DNA from: Lachnospiraceae bacterium
GTDB lineage: Bacteria > Bacillota > Clostridia > Lachnospirales > Lachnospiraceae
Reading direction: 5' to 3'
Length of the DNA stretch: 64,000 nucleotides
NCBI GenBank assembly: GCA_910575605.1
Contig: CAJTEW010000008.1
Location: 1 to 64,000, forward strand
Shown here piece after piece: positions 34,383 to 42,748 of the stretch. Both the position numbers and the translations under genes were made by a program. The notes beneath the pieces are model-generated. The model ran no database searches. It was given only the letters and a program-made list of their open reading frames with translations, and was not told the DNA's origin. How positions within the stretch are numbered: position 1 is the stretch's first letter; every line of letters begins with the position of its first letter.

Positions 34383-35903
34383 GTGGGATATTTGTTGGGA
34401 ATTGATTTGGGAACCTCCAGCCTGAAGTCAATATTAATTACAGAAGATGGAGAAGTAAAGGGACTAAGTGCGAAGGCGTATCAGTTTGCTTCTCCATATA
34501 ATGGATATGCAGAGCATGACCCGGAGGAATGGTGGCAGGCGTGCTGCGAGACGATTCACGAAGTTCTTGCTAGAGCAAAGGTGCCGGGAGATGAGATAAA
34601 GGGCTTAAGCTTTTCCGGGCAGATGCATGGAGCTGTTATGCTGGATGAGGATTTCAGGCCGGTAAGGCCGGCGATCCTGCACTGTGATGCAAGGTCCGGG
34701 AAGCAGGTTTTGGAGCTTAAGAGCAGCTTAGGTGCAGAGCGGATTAAGGAAGTTGTTATGAATCCCATTTATACGGGATTTCTGCTTCCATCTCTTTTAT
34801 GGGTGAAGGAGACGGAAGCAGAGAATTTCAGACGTATTGCACATGTGATGCTGCCGAAGGATTACTTAAAGTTTAAGATGACAGGGGAGGTTTCAACGGA
34901 TTATTCGGATGCATCGGCTACACTGGCCTTTGACATCAGGAAAAATGAATGGTCTTCAGAGATACTTGCCTGCGCGGGAGTACCAAGGGAATGGTTTCCA
35001 GTGTGTCTCGATACAGCGGCGGCGGCCGGTACAGTCTGCAGGAGAGCGGCAGAGGAGACAGGGCTGTCTGTAAAGACGATAGTTGCGCCAGGAGGCGGCG
35101 ACCAGGTGATGCAGGGAATCGGAAATGGTATTACAAGAGCAGGGGAAGCCTGCTCCAACATAGGGACCAGCGGCCAGGTTTCTTTCCAAAGTGATATTCC
35201 GGTACAGAATCCAGCGCTGAATACAAATACCTTCTGCGGCTACAAAAAGGGAAGATGGTTCACAATGGGAGCCATTATGAACGCAGGACTTTCCTATAAG
35301 TGGTTTAGCAGCCTGTTTGATAAAGTAGATTATGACGCTATGAATGAGAGGATAGGGAAGGTGCCGCCGGGAAGTGGCGGAGTCATTTTCCTTCCCTATC
35401 TGAACGGGGAGAGGACTCCTCATCTGAATCCGAACATTAGCGGAGGTTTTATGGGACTGAACGTAAATACCGGACGTTCGGAGATGGCAAGGGCCGTTAT
35501 GGAGGGGGTTGCATTTGCCCTGAATGAGTGCATAGAGGTATGCAAAGAGCTGGGACTTTCGGCAGATGTGATGACAGCCTCCGGCGGGGCGGCAAAGAGT
35601 ATGCCGTGGCTTCAGATTCAGGCAGATGTGTTCGGATGTTCTCTTAAAGTGGCGGATACACAGGAGCAGGCCAGTATGGGTGCAGCCATTGCAGCTGGAA
35701 CGGCGGCAGGGATTTACCGGGACATTGAAGAAGGATGTGCTCAGGTGGTCCGGTATAAGGACTTTATGATTGAGCCTGTTATGGAAAACCATAAGATATA
35801 TCAGGAATATTATGAGCTGTATAAGGAAATGTACAGAGAAAGCAGCAGTGTTATCGAACGGCTTACTCTTGTTGGGAGAAGAAAGCCGTATAAGGATAAA
35901 TAA
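34383..35903 (+). CDS. FGGY-family carbohydrate kinase (xylulokinase-like)
   Basis: This 506-residue kinase has the phosphate-1 motif GIDLGTSSLKSILI at 5-18, the substrate segment FSGQMHGAVML and catalytic D240 in PGGGDQVMQG. C-terminal blocks include LPYLNGERTPHLNP and ASGGAAKSMPWLQIQADVF. These closely follow xylulokinase, but FGGY specificity is hard to read and the aldolase-containing neighbourhood suggests a hexulose as an alternative. Translation starts at a GTG with GGAGG 8 nt upstream. It is the first gene of an operon with a ribose-type ABC importer. Confidence 0.85.
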   Translation: MGYLLGIDLGTSSLKSILITEDGEVKGLSAKAYQFASPYNGYAEHDPEEWWQACCETIHEVLARAKVPGDEIKGLSFSGQMHGAVMLDEDFRPVRPAILHCDARSGKQVLELKSSLGAERIKEVVMNPIYTGFLLPSLLWVKETEAENFRRIAHVMLPKDYLKFKMTGEVSTDYSDASATLAFDIRKNEWSSEILACAGVPREWFPVCLDTAAAAGTVCRRAAEETGLSVKTIVAPGGGDQVMQGIGNGITRAGEACSNIGTSGQVSFQSDIPVQNPALNTNTFCGYKKGRWFTMGAIMNAGLSYKWFSSLFDKVDYDAMNERIGKVPPGSGGVIFLPYLNGERTPHLNPNISGGFMGLNVNTGRSEMARAVMEGVAFALNECIEVCKELGLSADVMTASGGAAKSMPWLQIQADVFGCSLKVADTQEQASMGAAIAAGTAAGIYRDIEEGCAQVVRYKDFMIEPVMENHKIYQEYYELYKEMYRESSSVIERLTLVGRRKPYKDK

Positions 35904-35921
35904 AGGGATGAGGTGAGATAT

Positions 35922-37442
35922 TTGGCAGAAGAGATGAAAAAGAAAGAAGAATATGTGCTTGAATGTCATGGAATATCCAAAGCGTTTGGAGGTACACAGG
36001 CGCTTAAGGATGTTGAGCTTCTCGTAAGAGCAGGTGAGGTACATGCGCTTTTAGGTGAGAACGGAGCAGGTAAGTCAACGCTTATGAAGTGTATCATCGG
36101 ACTGCACCAGCAGGATGAAGGTACGATTCAGTTTGAAGGAAAGCCCTATTCTGTAAAGGGGCCTGTCGAGGCGCTCAATGCAGGAATTTCCATGATTCAC
36201 CAGGAGCTTAATCCAGAGCCGCACCTTTCAATCGCAGAGACGATTTTCCTCAAGAGAGAGGATACGAGAGGAATCTTTCTGAATAAGAAGGCACAGAATG
36301 AACGTGCAGAGGAGATTTTACGGAAATTTGATTTTCCGCACAGTGCAAAGACTCTTATGAAGGAGCTTACACTGGCGCAGATGCAGATGGTGGAGATTAT
36401 TAAGGCAGTGTCCTGTAATGCAAGGCTGATTATTATGGATGAGCCGACCTCTTCATTAGACAGCGAAGAGACAGAGCATCTGTTTAGGACTATCAGGGAT
36501 CTTAAGTCAAAGGGTGTGGCAATTATTTATATTTCCCATCGTATGGAAGAGATTTTTGAAATCTGCGACCATGTATCCGTATTCCGTGACGGTACATATG
36601 TAGGTGAGCGCTCTATGGAGGGCGTTACAAGAGACGAACTGATCTCTATGATGGTAGGCCGTAAGGTTGAGAATGTTTTCCCAAAAACGGATTGTGAGAT
36701 TGGGGATGTTGTATTCAAGGTTGAGGGGCTTTCAGGAAAAGGGTTTGAAGATATTAGTTTTGAAGTCAGAAAGGGAGAGATCCTTGGTATTTCAGGTCTT
36801 GTAGGCTCAGGACGGAGCGAGACTATGAGGGGGATTTTTGGAATGGACCCGATTACGGCTGGACAGATGTATCTGGAAGGTAAAGAGATTAAGATTAAGA
36901 AGCCGAGTCAGGCGATAAAGCAGGGAATCTGTATGGTAAATGAGGACAGAAAGAATTTTGGCCTTGCCCTTCACCGTTCGATTCGGGAGAATATGGCGCT
37001 TCCTACACTGCCTTTGAAACAGAAGGCACCGCTTCTTAATAAGAAGCAGGAGGAGAAGGACTGCCTGGATATGGGTAAGATGCTGACTCTTAAGGCGGCA
37101 AGTATTGAGCACGAGGCGTTTTCATTAAGCGGCGGTAACCAGCAGAAGGTAGTGTTAGCAAAATGGCTTTTAGCAAATCCAAAGGTGCTTATATTGGATG
37201 AACCTACAAGAGGCGTAGACGTAGGTGCAAAATCAGAGATTCACAGCCTGATGTGCGAGTTTGCAGCAAAGGGGATGGCAGTTATTATGATTTCATCGGA
37301 GCTCCCGGAGGTTATGGGAATGAGTGACCGTATCTTGATTTATCATGAAGGAAAGATTAACGGAGAGGTAAAACGCGAAGAGATTCTAAGCGGAGATGAA
37401 AATCAGGAGTCGATTTTAAGAAGAGCGTTTGGCGGGAAATAG
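35922..37442 (+). CDS. Sugar ABC transporter ATP-binding protein (RbsA/MglA type)
   Basis: This protein of about 506 residues carries two ATPase modules. The first has the Walker A GENGAGKST, the Walker B IIMDEPTSSLD and the signature LTLAQMQMVEI, which is degenerate as is usual in domain 1. The second has SGLVGSGRSE in place of a normal Walker A, LSGGNQQKV and VLILDEPTRGVD. That asymmetry is typical of the RbsA family. The start is uncertain: TTG 35922 follows AGGTGA by 5 nt, and GTG 35913 is also possible. It energises the permease encoded 12 bp downstream. Confidence 0.92.
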   Translation: MAEEMKKKEEYVLECHGISKAFGGTQALKDVELLVRAGEVHALLGENGAGKSTLMKCIIGLHQQDEGTIQFEGKPYSVKGPVEALNAGISMIHQELNPEPHLSIAETIFLKREDTRGIFLNKKAQNERAEEILRKFDFPHSAKTLMKELTLAQMQMVEIIKAVSCNARLIIMDEPTSSLDSEETEHLFRTIRDLKSKGVAIIYISHRMEEIFEICDHVSVFRDGTYVGERSMEGVTRDELISMMVGRKVENVFPKTDCEIGDVVFKVEGLSGKGFEDISFEVRKGEILGISGLVGSGRSETMRGIFGMDPITAGQMYLEGKEIKIKKPSQAIKQGICMVNEDRKNFGLALHRSIRENMALPTLPLKQKAPLLNKKQEEKDCLDMGKMLTLKAASIEHEAFSLSGGNQQKVVLAKWLLANPKVLILDEPTRGVDVGAKSEIHSLMCEFAAKGMAVIMISSELPEVMGMSDRILIYHEGKINGEVKREEILSGDENQESILRRAFGGK

Positions 37443-37454
37443 GAGGAAGAGTCA

Positions 37455-38432
37455 ATGGCAAAGAAAGAAGAAAAGGTTTTAGGAATGGATAGAGAAAAAT
37501 TCCGTATGTTTATGGGTAAATACGGAATTGGAGTAATTCTGCTGATTATGATGGTATTTATCTCTATTATGGAGCCAGCTTTTAGAAGCGGCAGCAATAT
37601 GGTTAACGTTGCAACACAGGTATCCATCAATGCAATGATTGCGTATGGTATGTGTCTTGCAATTACAACAGAAGGTATTGACCTTTCTGTTGGTGCACAG
37701 CTTGCACTTGTAAGCTGTATTTTGGGACAGCTGATTTCCAACAAGGGCTGGGGAATTATACCGGCAATTGTAGTTGCAATTTTGGTTTCCACGGCATGGG
37801 GGACGATTAATGGATTTCTTATCTCTAAGTTTAATATGTTCCCGTTCGTTGTAACCTTGTCCACGCAGCTTATTATCCGCGGACTTGCCCAGGTAGTCAG
37901 CGGCGGCCAGGCAATTCCGATAACGGATACAACCTTTAAGCAGATTTATTCAGCAAAGCTTGGACCGATTCCGTTTCCGATTCTTGTGCTGATTTTGGCG
38001 ACGGTGCTTATGTATCTTGTGCTTCACTGGACAAAGTTCGGACGTTATGTCTTTGCAGTAGGTGACAATATGCAGGCAGCCATTGCTTCCGGTGTAAGTA
38101 TTATTAAAACAAAGACAGCAACCTATGCGATTTCTGGATTCCTTGCAGGAATTGCAGGAGTTATCTTTACAGCTAAGACGGCATCTGCACAGTCTAATAT
38201 TGGTGTGGGCTATGAGACAGACGCGGTTGCAGCCTGCGTACTTGGAGGTACCTCCTTTGCAGGCGGTGTAACGACAGTTCCTGGTGTGCTTATGGGTATT
38301 TTCATTATCGGCTTTATTTACAATGGCATGAACCTGATAGGTATTGATTCCTATTACCAGTCAATGACAAAGGGTGCAGTTATTATCGGTGCAGTACTTC
38401 TTGACATGGTTATGAACAAGAAGAACGGCTAG
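37455..38432 (+). CDS. Sugar ABC transporter permease (RbsC type)
   Basis: This 325-residue membrane protein has eight to ten transmembrane segments and the BPD_transp_2 family features: EGIDLSVGAQLALVSCILG, NGFLISKFNMFPFVVTLSTQ and the EAA-like loop FAVGDNMQAAIASGVSIIKTK. It forms the channel for the ATPase and lipoprotein encoded on either side. AGGAGG site. Confidence 0.93.
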   Translation: MAKKEEKVLGMDREKFRMFMGKYGIGVILLIMMVFISIMEPAFRSGSNMVNVATQVSINAMIAYGMCLAITTEGIDLSVGAQLALVSCILGQLISNKGWGIIPAIVVAILVSTAWGTINGFLISKFNMFPFVVTLSTQLIIRGLAQVVSGGQAIPITDTTFKQIYSAKLGPIPFPILVLILATVLMYLVLHWTKFGRYVFAVGDNMQAAIASGVSIIKTKTATYAISGFLAGIAGVIFTAKTASAQSNIGVGYETDAVAACVLGGTSFAGGVTTVPGVLMGIFIIGFIYNGMNLIGIDSYYQSMTKGAVIIGAVLLDMVMNKKNG

Positions 38433-38524
38433 TACATATTTATTTTTAAGGTAGTCTGGAGGTGAGCTTAACACCTCTTGATTATAAAAAGTTTATTTCA
38501 ATAGTAGAAGGAGGAAACAAAACT

Positions 38525-39562
38525 ATGAAAAGAAGAATCTTAAGCGTATTATTGTGTGCTGCAATGGTAGTATCAATGGCAGTTGGCTGCAGCAGCGGAG
38601 ACGACGGCGGAAGTGAAGAGAAGAAGGAAGATGCTTCTACACAGGAAGAAGGCTCTGATGATTCTGCAAAGGCCGGAGATGTAAACGGAGACGGCAAGAT
38701 TGTAGTTGGATATATTTCTAAGAACATCGTTGACCCATTCCATGCTCCAATCAATGATTACGCGAAAGAGACACTTGACGGACTTGTATCTGACGGAACA
38801 ATCGATGACTGGACAGGTGTTCTTGACGGTGAGACAGATGCAAACAAGCAGAGTGACCGTGCAGATGAGTGTATTGCAAAGAATTGTGATTATGTAATTA
38901 TGCTTCCGGCTGAGGCTACTGCTTCAGACGCTGCTGTTACAAAGATGGCAGATGCCGGAATCCAGGTTATTGTTGTTAACTCTGCAACAGACAGCACAGC
39001 TGACGTGGCTATGGCTTACTGCGGACCTAACGATGTTGAAGCTGGAGAGATGCTTGCACAGTGGGTAATCGATTCTGTACCAGACGGCGGAAAATATGCA
39101 CACTGCCAGGGCGTTATCGGTAACTCAGCTCAGATTCAGCGTGGCGAAGGTATCGAGAACCTGATGAAGGACAATGATAAGTTCGAGTCTGTTGGTGATT
39201 ATCCATGTGAGTGGCAGGCAGATAAGGCTGCTAACGTAGCAACAGATATGATGAACAAGTATGGCGATGAGCTCGTAGCTATTATCTGTGATAATGATGA
39301 TATGTCCTCTGCAGCTCAGAAGGCTTGTAACGATGCCGGAAGAAAAGATATCGTTTGTGTAGGTGTTGACGGAAACCAGAATCCTCTTCAGATGGTTAAA
39401 GACGGCGACCTTGGAGCAACTGTACTTCAGGATGGTCCTGGACAGGTTGGAGCAGCTATTGACTTAATTAAGAAGGCTCTTAACGGCGAGTCAACAGAGA
39501 AAGAAGTAATGGTACCATTCGTTCTTGTAACAAAAGATAATGTAGATGAATATCTGAAATAA
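38525..39562 (+). CDS. Sugar ABC transporter substrate-binding lipoprotein
   Basis: This 345-residue lipoprotein has a type II signal peptide with lipobox AVGC (C22), an acidic linker (about 25-50) and a Peripla_BP_4 domain of the ribose/galactose-binding type. Characteristic stretches are VVGYISKNIVDPFHAPI, AKNCDYVIMLPAEATAS and AIICDNDDMSSAAQKA. Start 38525 is chosen for AGAAGGAGG upstream; the frame extends back to 38462 without one. It determines the substrate of the importer. Codon use is strongly biased to common codons, consistent with high expression. Confidence 0.93.
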   Translation: MKRRILSVLLCAAMVVSMAVGCSSGDDGGSEEKKEDASTQEEGSDDSAKAGDVNGDGKIVVGYISKNIVDPFHAPINDYAKETLDGLVSDGTIDDWTGVLDGETDANKQSDRADECIAKNCDYVIMLPAEATASDAAVTKMADAGIQVIVVNSATDSTADVAMAYCGPNDVEAGEMLAQWVIDSVPDGGKYAHCQGVIGNSAQIQRGEGIENLMKDNDKFESVGDYPCEWQADKAANVATDMMNKYGDELVAIICDNDDMSSAAQKACNDAGRKDIVCVGVDGNQNPLQMVKDGDLGATVLQDGPGQVGAAIDLIKKALNGESTEKEVMVPFVLVTKDNVDEYLK

Positions 39563-39588
39563 GACTTTTTAGAGGCTGTTCTTTAGAG

Positions 39589-39654
39589 GACGGCATAAAA
39601 TGAGAAAGTGTCTGTCCCTGTGTAGGGCCAGGCACTTTCTTATTTTACACCGTC
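39589..39654. repeat. GGGGACGGGGTA palindromic repeat, copy 4 (diverged)
   Basis: Arms 39589-39619 and 39624-39654 pair over 31 bp with three mismatches and two G-T wobbles, around a 4-nt loop. It shares the GTGTCTGTCCC / AGGCACTTTC section with copy 3. By position it serves as the terminator of the sugar operon. Confidence 0.85.
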
Positions 39655-39698
39655 CCTTAAGCAACTCTTAAGACTTTCTGAAAATTTTTCCTCCAGCC

Positions 39699-39727
39699 TT
39701 GACAAAATCCTTTCCGGTAGCTATGAT
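39699..39727 (+). promoter_or_regulatory. promoter of the valS T-box transcript
   Basis: TTGACA at 39699-39704 and TATGAT at 39722-39727 are separated by 17 bp. Confidence 0.75.
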
Positions 39728-39749
39728 ATTCAATAGTTTAACACTGCAA

Positions 39750-40003
39750 AGGCATTGAAGAAGAGGAGTACGCATCCTTTACCCTGACAGAGAGAGCCGC
39801 CCGGGGGCTGAGAGGCGCTTAAGAATGTAAGATGCGGAAGGTAGCTTCCGAGCTGGATGACTGAACATACTGCCGGTATATATGGACCATTGCGGCAGGT
39901 CTGCTAGGCTGTCCCGGAGTCGTTCCCGTTATAGAATAAGAGAAGAACCAATAAAGGTGGTACCGCGACGACAATCGCCCTTTACAAAAAAGGGTGTTTT
40001 TTT
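39750..40003 (+). ncRNA. T-box leader controlling valS
   Basis: The highly conserved T-box sequence AAGGTGGTACCGCG lies at 39954-39967. Stem I shows the AGTA turn followed by CGCATC pairing with GATGCG. A GTA valine codon at 39841-39843, directly 3' of that stem in GAAGGTAGC, is the best specifier candidate. The terminator CGCCCTTT / AAAGGGTG with a T-run ends the leader at about 40003. Uncharged tRNA-Val would favour the antiterminator and read-through into valS. Most of the 507-bp gap before valS is taken up by this leader and repeat copy 4. Confidence 0.93.
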
Positions 40004-40068
40004 ATACCCTGAGATGTGAATAAAATGTGAAGTACATAAGATTTTATGAAGAGAGCGAGGAGGAAACT

Positions 40069-42726
40069 ATGAGTCAGAATCTGGAGACGACTTACAATCC
40101 AAAAGCAATTGAAGAGAAGCTTTATGAAAAATGGTGTGACAACAAATATTTTCATGCTGAAGCAGACAAAAGCAGAAAACCCTTTACAACAGTGATGCCG
40201 CCGCCGAATATTACCGGTAAGCTTCACATGGGCCATGCCCTTGACAACACTCTTCAGGATATTTTAATCCGTTATAAGAGGATGCAGGGATATAATGCTT
40301 TGTGGGTTCCGGGAACCGATCATGCGGCTATTTCTACAGAGGTTAAGGTTACGAACCAGCTAAAGGAGGAAGGAATTGATAAAAAGGAATTAGGACGTGA
40401 GAAATTTCTTGATAGGACCTGGCAGTGGAAGGAAGAGTATGCCGGGACAATCGAGGCCCAGCTTAAGAAGCTTGGTTCTTCCTGTGATTGGGACAGAGAG
40501 CGGTTTACGATGGACGAGGGCTGTTCGAAAGCAGTAGAGGAAGTATTCATTAAATTATATGAAGAGGGCTACATCTACAAAGGCTCCAGAATCATCAACT
40601 GGTGTCCGGTATGCAAAACCTCTCTTTCCGATGCAGAGGTTTTACATGAGGAGCAGGAAGGACATTTCTGGCATATTAAATACCCGATTGTGGGGACGGA
40701 TGATTTCCTTGAAATTGCAACTACGCGTCCGGAGACTATGCTTGGGGATACAGCTATTGCAGTACATCCCGAGGATGAGCGCTATAAGGATGTTGTAGGA
40801 AAGACAGCGCTTCTTCCGCTTGTAAACAGAGAGATTCCCATTGTTGCGGATTATTATGTAGATAAGGAATTTGGAACTGGTGCAGTTAAAATTACGCCGG
40901 CTCATGACCCCAATGATTTCGAGGTTGGTAGGCGCCATAACCTGCCGGAAATTAATATTATGAATGATGATGCGTCAATTAATGAGAATGGCGGGAAATA
41001 TGCAGGAATGGACCGTTATGAGGCAAGAAAGCTTATAATAAAGGAATTAGAAGAGCAGGGGCTTCTTGTGAAGGTAGTTCCTCACAGCCATAATGTAGGT
41101 ACTCATGACAGATGCTGTACGACGGTAGAGCCTCTTATTAAGCAGCAGTGGTTTGTGCGTATGGAAGAGCTTGCAAAGCCGGCAATTGAGGCGGTAAAGA
41201 ACGGGGATCTTAAGTTTGTACCGGAGAGGTTTGACAAAATCTATCTTCACTGGCTTGAAAATATCCGTGACTGGTGTATTTCAAGACAAATTTGGTGGGG
41301 ACACCGTATTCCGGCATATTATTGTAATGAGTGTGGTGAGGTTGTTGTATCAAGAGGTACTCCAGAAAAATGTCCGAAGTGCGGATGCACTCATTTTACA
41401 CAGGATGAGGATACCTTAGATACTTGGTTCAGCTCTGCACTGTGGCCTTTTTCTACCCTTGGATGGCCGGAGAAAACGGAAGATCTTGACTATTTTTACC
41501 CTACAGATGTGCTTGTGACAGGGTATGATATTATTTTCTTCTGGGTCATCCGTATGGTATTTTCAGGGTACGCCCACACCGGAAAATCACCTTTCCACAC
41601 TGTATTCATTCATGGACTGGTGAGAGACTCTCTTGGACGTAAGATGAGTAAGTCCCTTGGAAATGGGATTGATCCGTTAGAGATTATAGATCAGTACGGG
41701 GCGGATGCTCTGCGTATGACGTTGATTACCGGAAATGCGCCGGGAAATGATATGCGTTTTTATAATGAAAGAGTAGAGGCAAGCCGGAATTTTGCCAATA
41801 AGGTATGGAATGCTTCTAGATTTATTATGATGAATCTGGGGGACAAGGAGCTTACTAAGCCTTCTGACTTTACGATCCATCCGGGAGATATGTGGATTAT
41901 GTCCAGATGCAACTGTCTGGTAAAGGATGTCACGGAAAATATGGATAAGTTCGAATTAGGGATTGCCTTATCGAAAATATATGATTTTATGTGGGATGAA
42001 TTCTGCGACTGGTACATTGAGATTGCAAAATATCGTATTTATCATGCTGAGGAGAATGCTGAAAGTGCAAATGCCGCGTTATGGACACTGAAGGAAGTAC
42101 TTAAGAAGGCGCTTAAGCTTCTGCACCCGTATATGCCTTTTGTAACAGAGGAGATTTACAGCAAGCTTGTCCCTGAGGAGGAATCACTGATGATGTCTTC
42201 CTGGCCGGTATATGAGGAAGAGTGGAATTTCCCATATGCAGAGTATGCTGTAGGCCACTATAAGGAAATCATCCGAGGAGTCCGTAATGTACGTGCCAAG
42301 ATGAATGTACCTAATTCCAGAAAAGCAACCGTATATGTTGTGTGCGCAGATGAGAAGCTTAGCGGAAGCCTTAATTCTTTAAGCAGTGCAGCAAAGATGA
42401 TGGCGGCCATGAATGATTTTATTATTCAGAAGGATAAAAAAGGAATTGCGGAGGATGCAGTGTCTATTGTTGTGCCGGACGCAGTTGTATACATGCCGCT
42501 TGAGGAGCTGATTGATTTTAGCCAGGAAATAGAAAGACTCAAAAAGGAAGAAACTCGTCTTACAAAAGAAATTGCCAGGGCAGAGGGAATGCTTGGAAAC
42601 GAAAGGTTTGTAAGCAAGGCGCCAGAGGCAAAAGTACAGGAAGAGCGGGAGAAGCTTGAGAAATATAAACAGATGATAGCAGAGGTAAAGGAAAGACTGG
42701 ACGGGTTAAGAAGAAAACAATCGTAA
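40069..42726 (+). CDS. valS: Valine--tRNA ligase
   Basis: This 885-residue class I synthetase charges tRNA-Val and edits mischarged threonine. The HIGH motif is HMGH at 53-56 (PPPNITGKLHMGHALD) and the KMSKS motif is at 525-529. The CP1 editing domain (TTRPETMLGDTAIAVHP) is intact. The C-terminal coiled-coil arm typical of ValRS covers about 820-885. Start 40069 follows GAGGAGG; the frame extends to 40027 without a site. Regulated by the T-box upstream. Confidence 0.97.
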   Translation: MSQNLETTYNPKAIEEKLYEKWCDNKYFHAEADKSRKPFTTVMPPPNITGKLHMGHALDNTLQDILIRYKRMQGYNALWVPGTDHAAISTEVKVTNQLKEEGIDKKELGREKFLDRTWQWKEEYAGTIEAQLKKLGSSCDWDRERFTMDEGCSKAVEEVFIKLYEEGYIYKGSRIINWCPVCKTSLSDAEVLHEEQEGHFWHIKYPIVGTDDFLEIATTRPETMLGDTAIAVHPEDERYKDVVGKTALLPLVNREIPIVADYYVDKEFGTGAVKITPAHDPNDFEVGRRHNLPEINIMNDDASINENGGKYAGMDRYEARKLIIKELEEQGLLVKVVPHSHNVGTHDRCCTTVEPLIKQQWFVRMEELAKPAIEAVKNGDLKFVPERFDKIYLHWLENIRDWCISRQIWWGHRIPAYYCNECGEVVVSRGTPEKCPKCGCTHFTQDEDTLDTWFSSALWPFSTLGWPEKTEDLDYFYPTDVLVTGYDIIFFWVIRMVFSGYAHTGKSPFHTVFIHGLVRDSLGRKMSKSLGNGIDPLEIIDQYGADALRMTLITGNAPGNDMRFYNERVEASRNFANKVWNASRFIMMNLGDKELTKPSDFTIHPGDMWIMSRCNCLVKDVTENMDKFELGIALSKIYDFMWDEFCDWYIEIAKYRIYHAEENAESANAALWTLKEVLKKALKLLHPYMPFVTEEIYSKLVPEEESLMMSSWPVYEEEWNFPYAEYAVGHYKEIIRGVRNVRAKMNVPNSRKATVYVVCADEKLSGSLNSLSSAAKMMAAMNDFIIQKDKKGIAEDAVSIVVPDAVVYMPLEELIDFSQEIERLKKEETRLTKEIARAEGMLGNERFVSKAPEAKVQEEREKLEKYKQMIAEVKERLDGLRRKQS

Positions 42727-42748
42727 ACTAACTAGGATTTAAGGGGTA

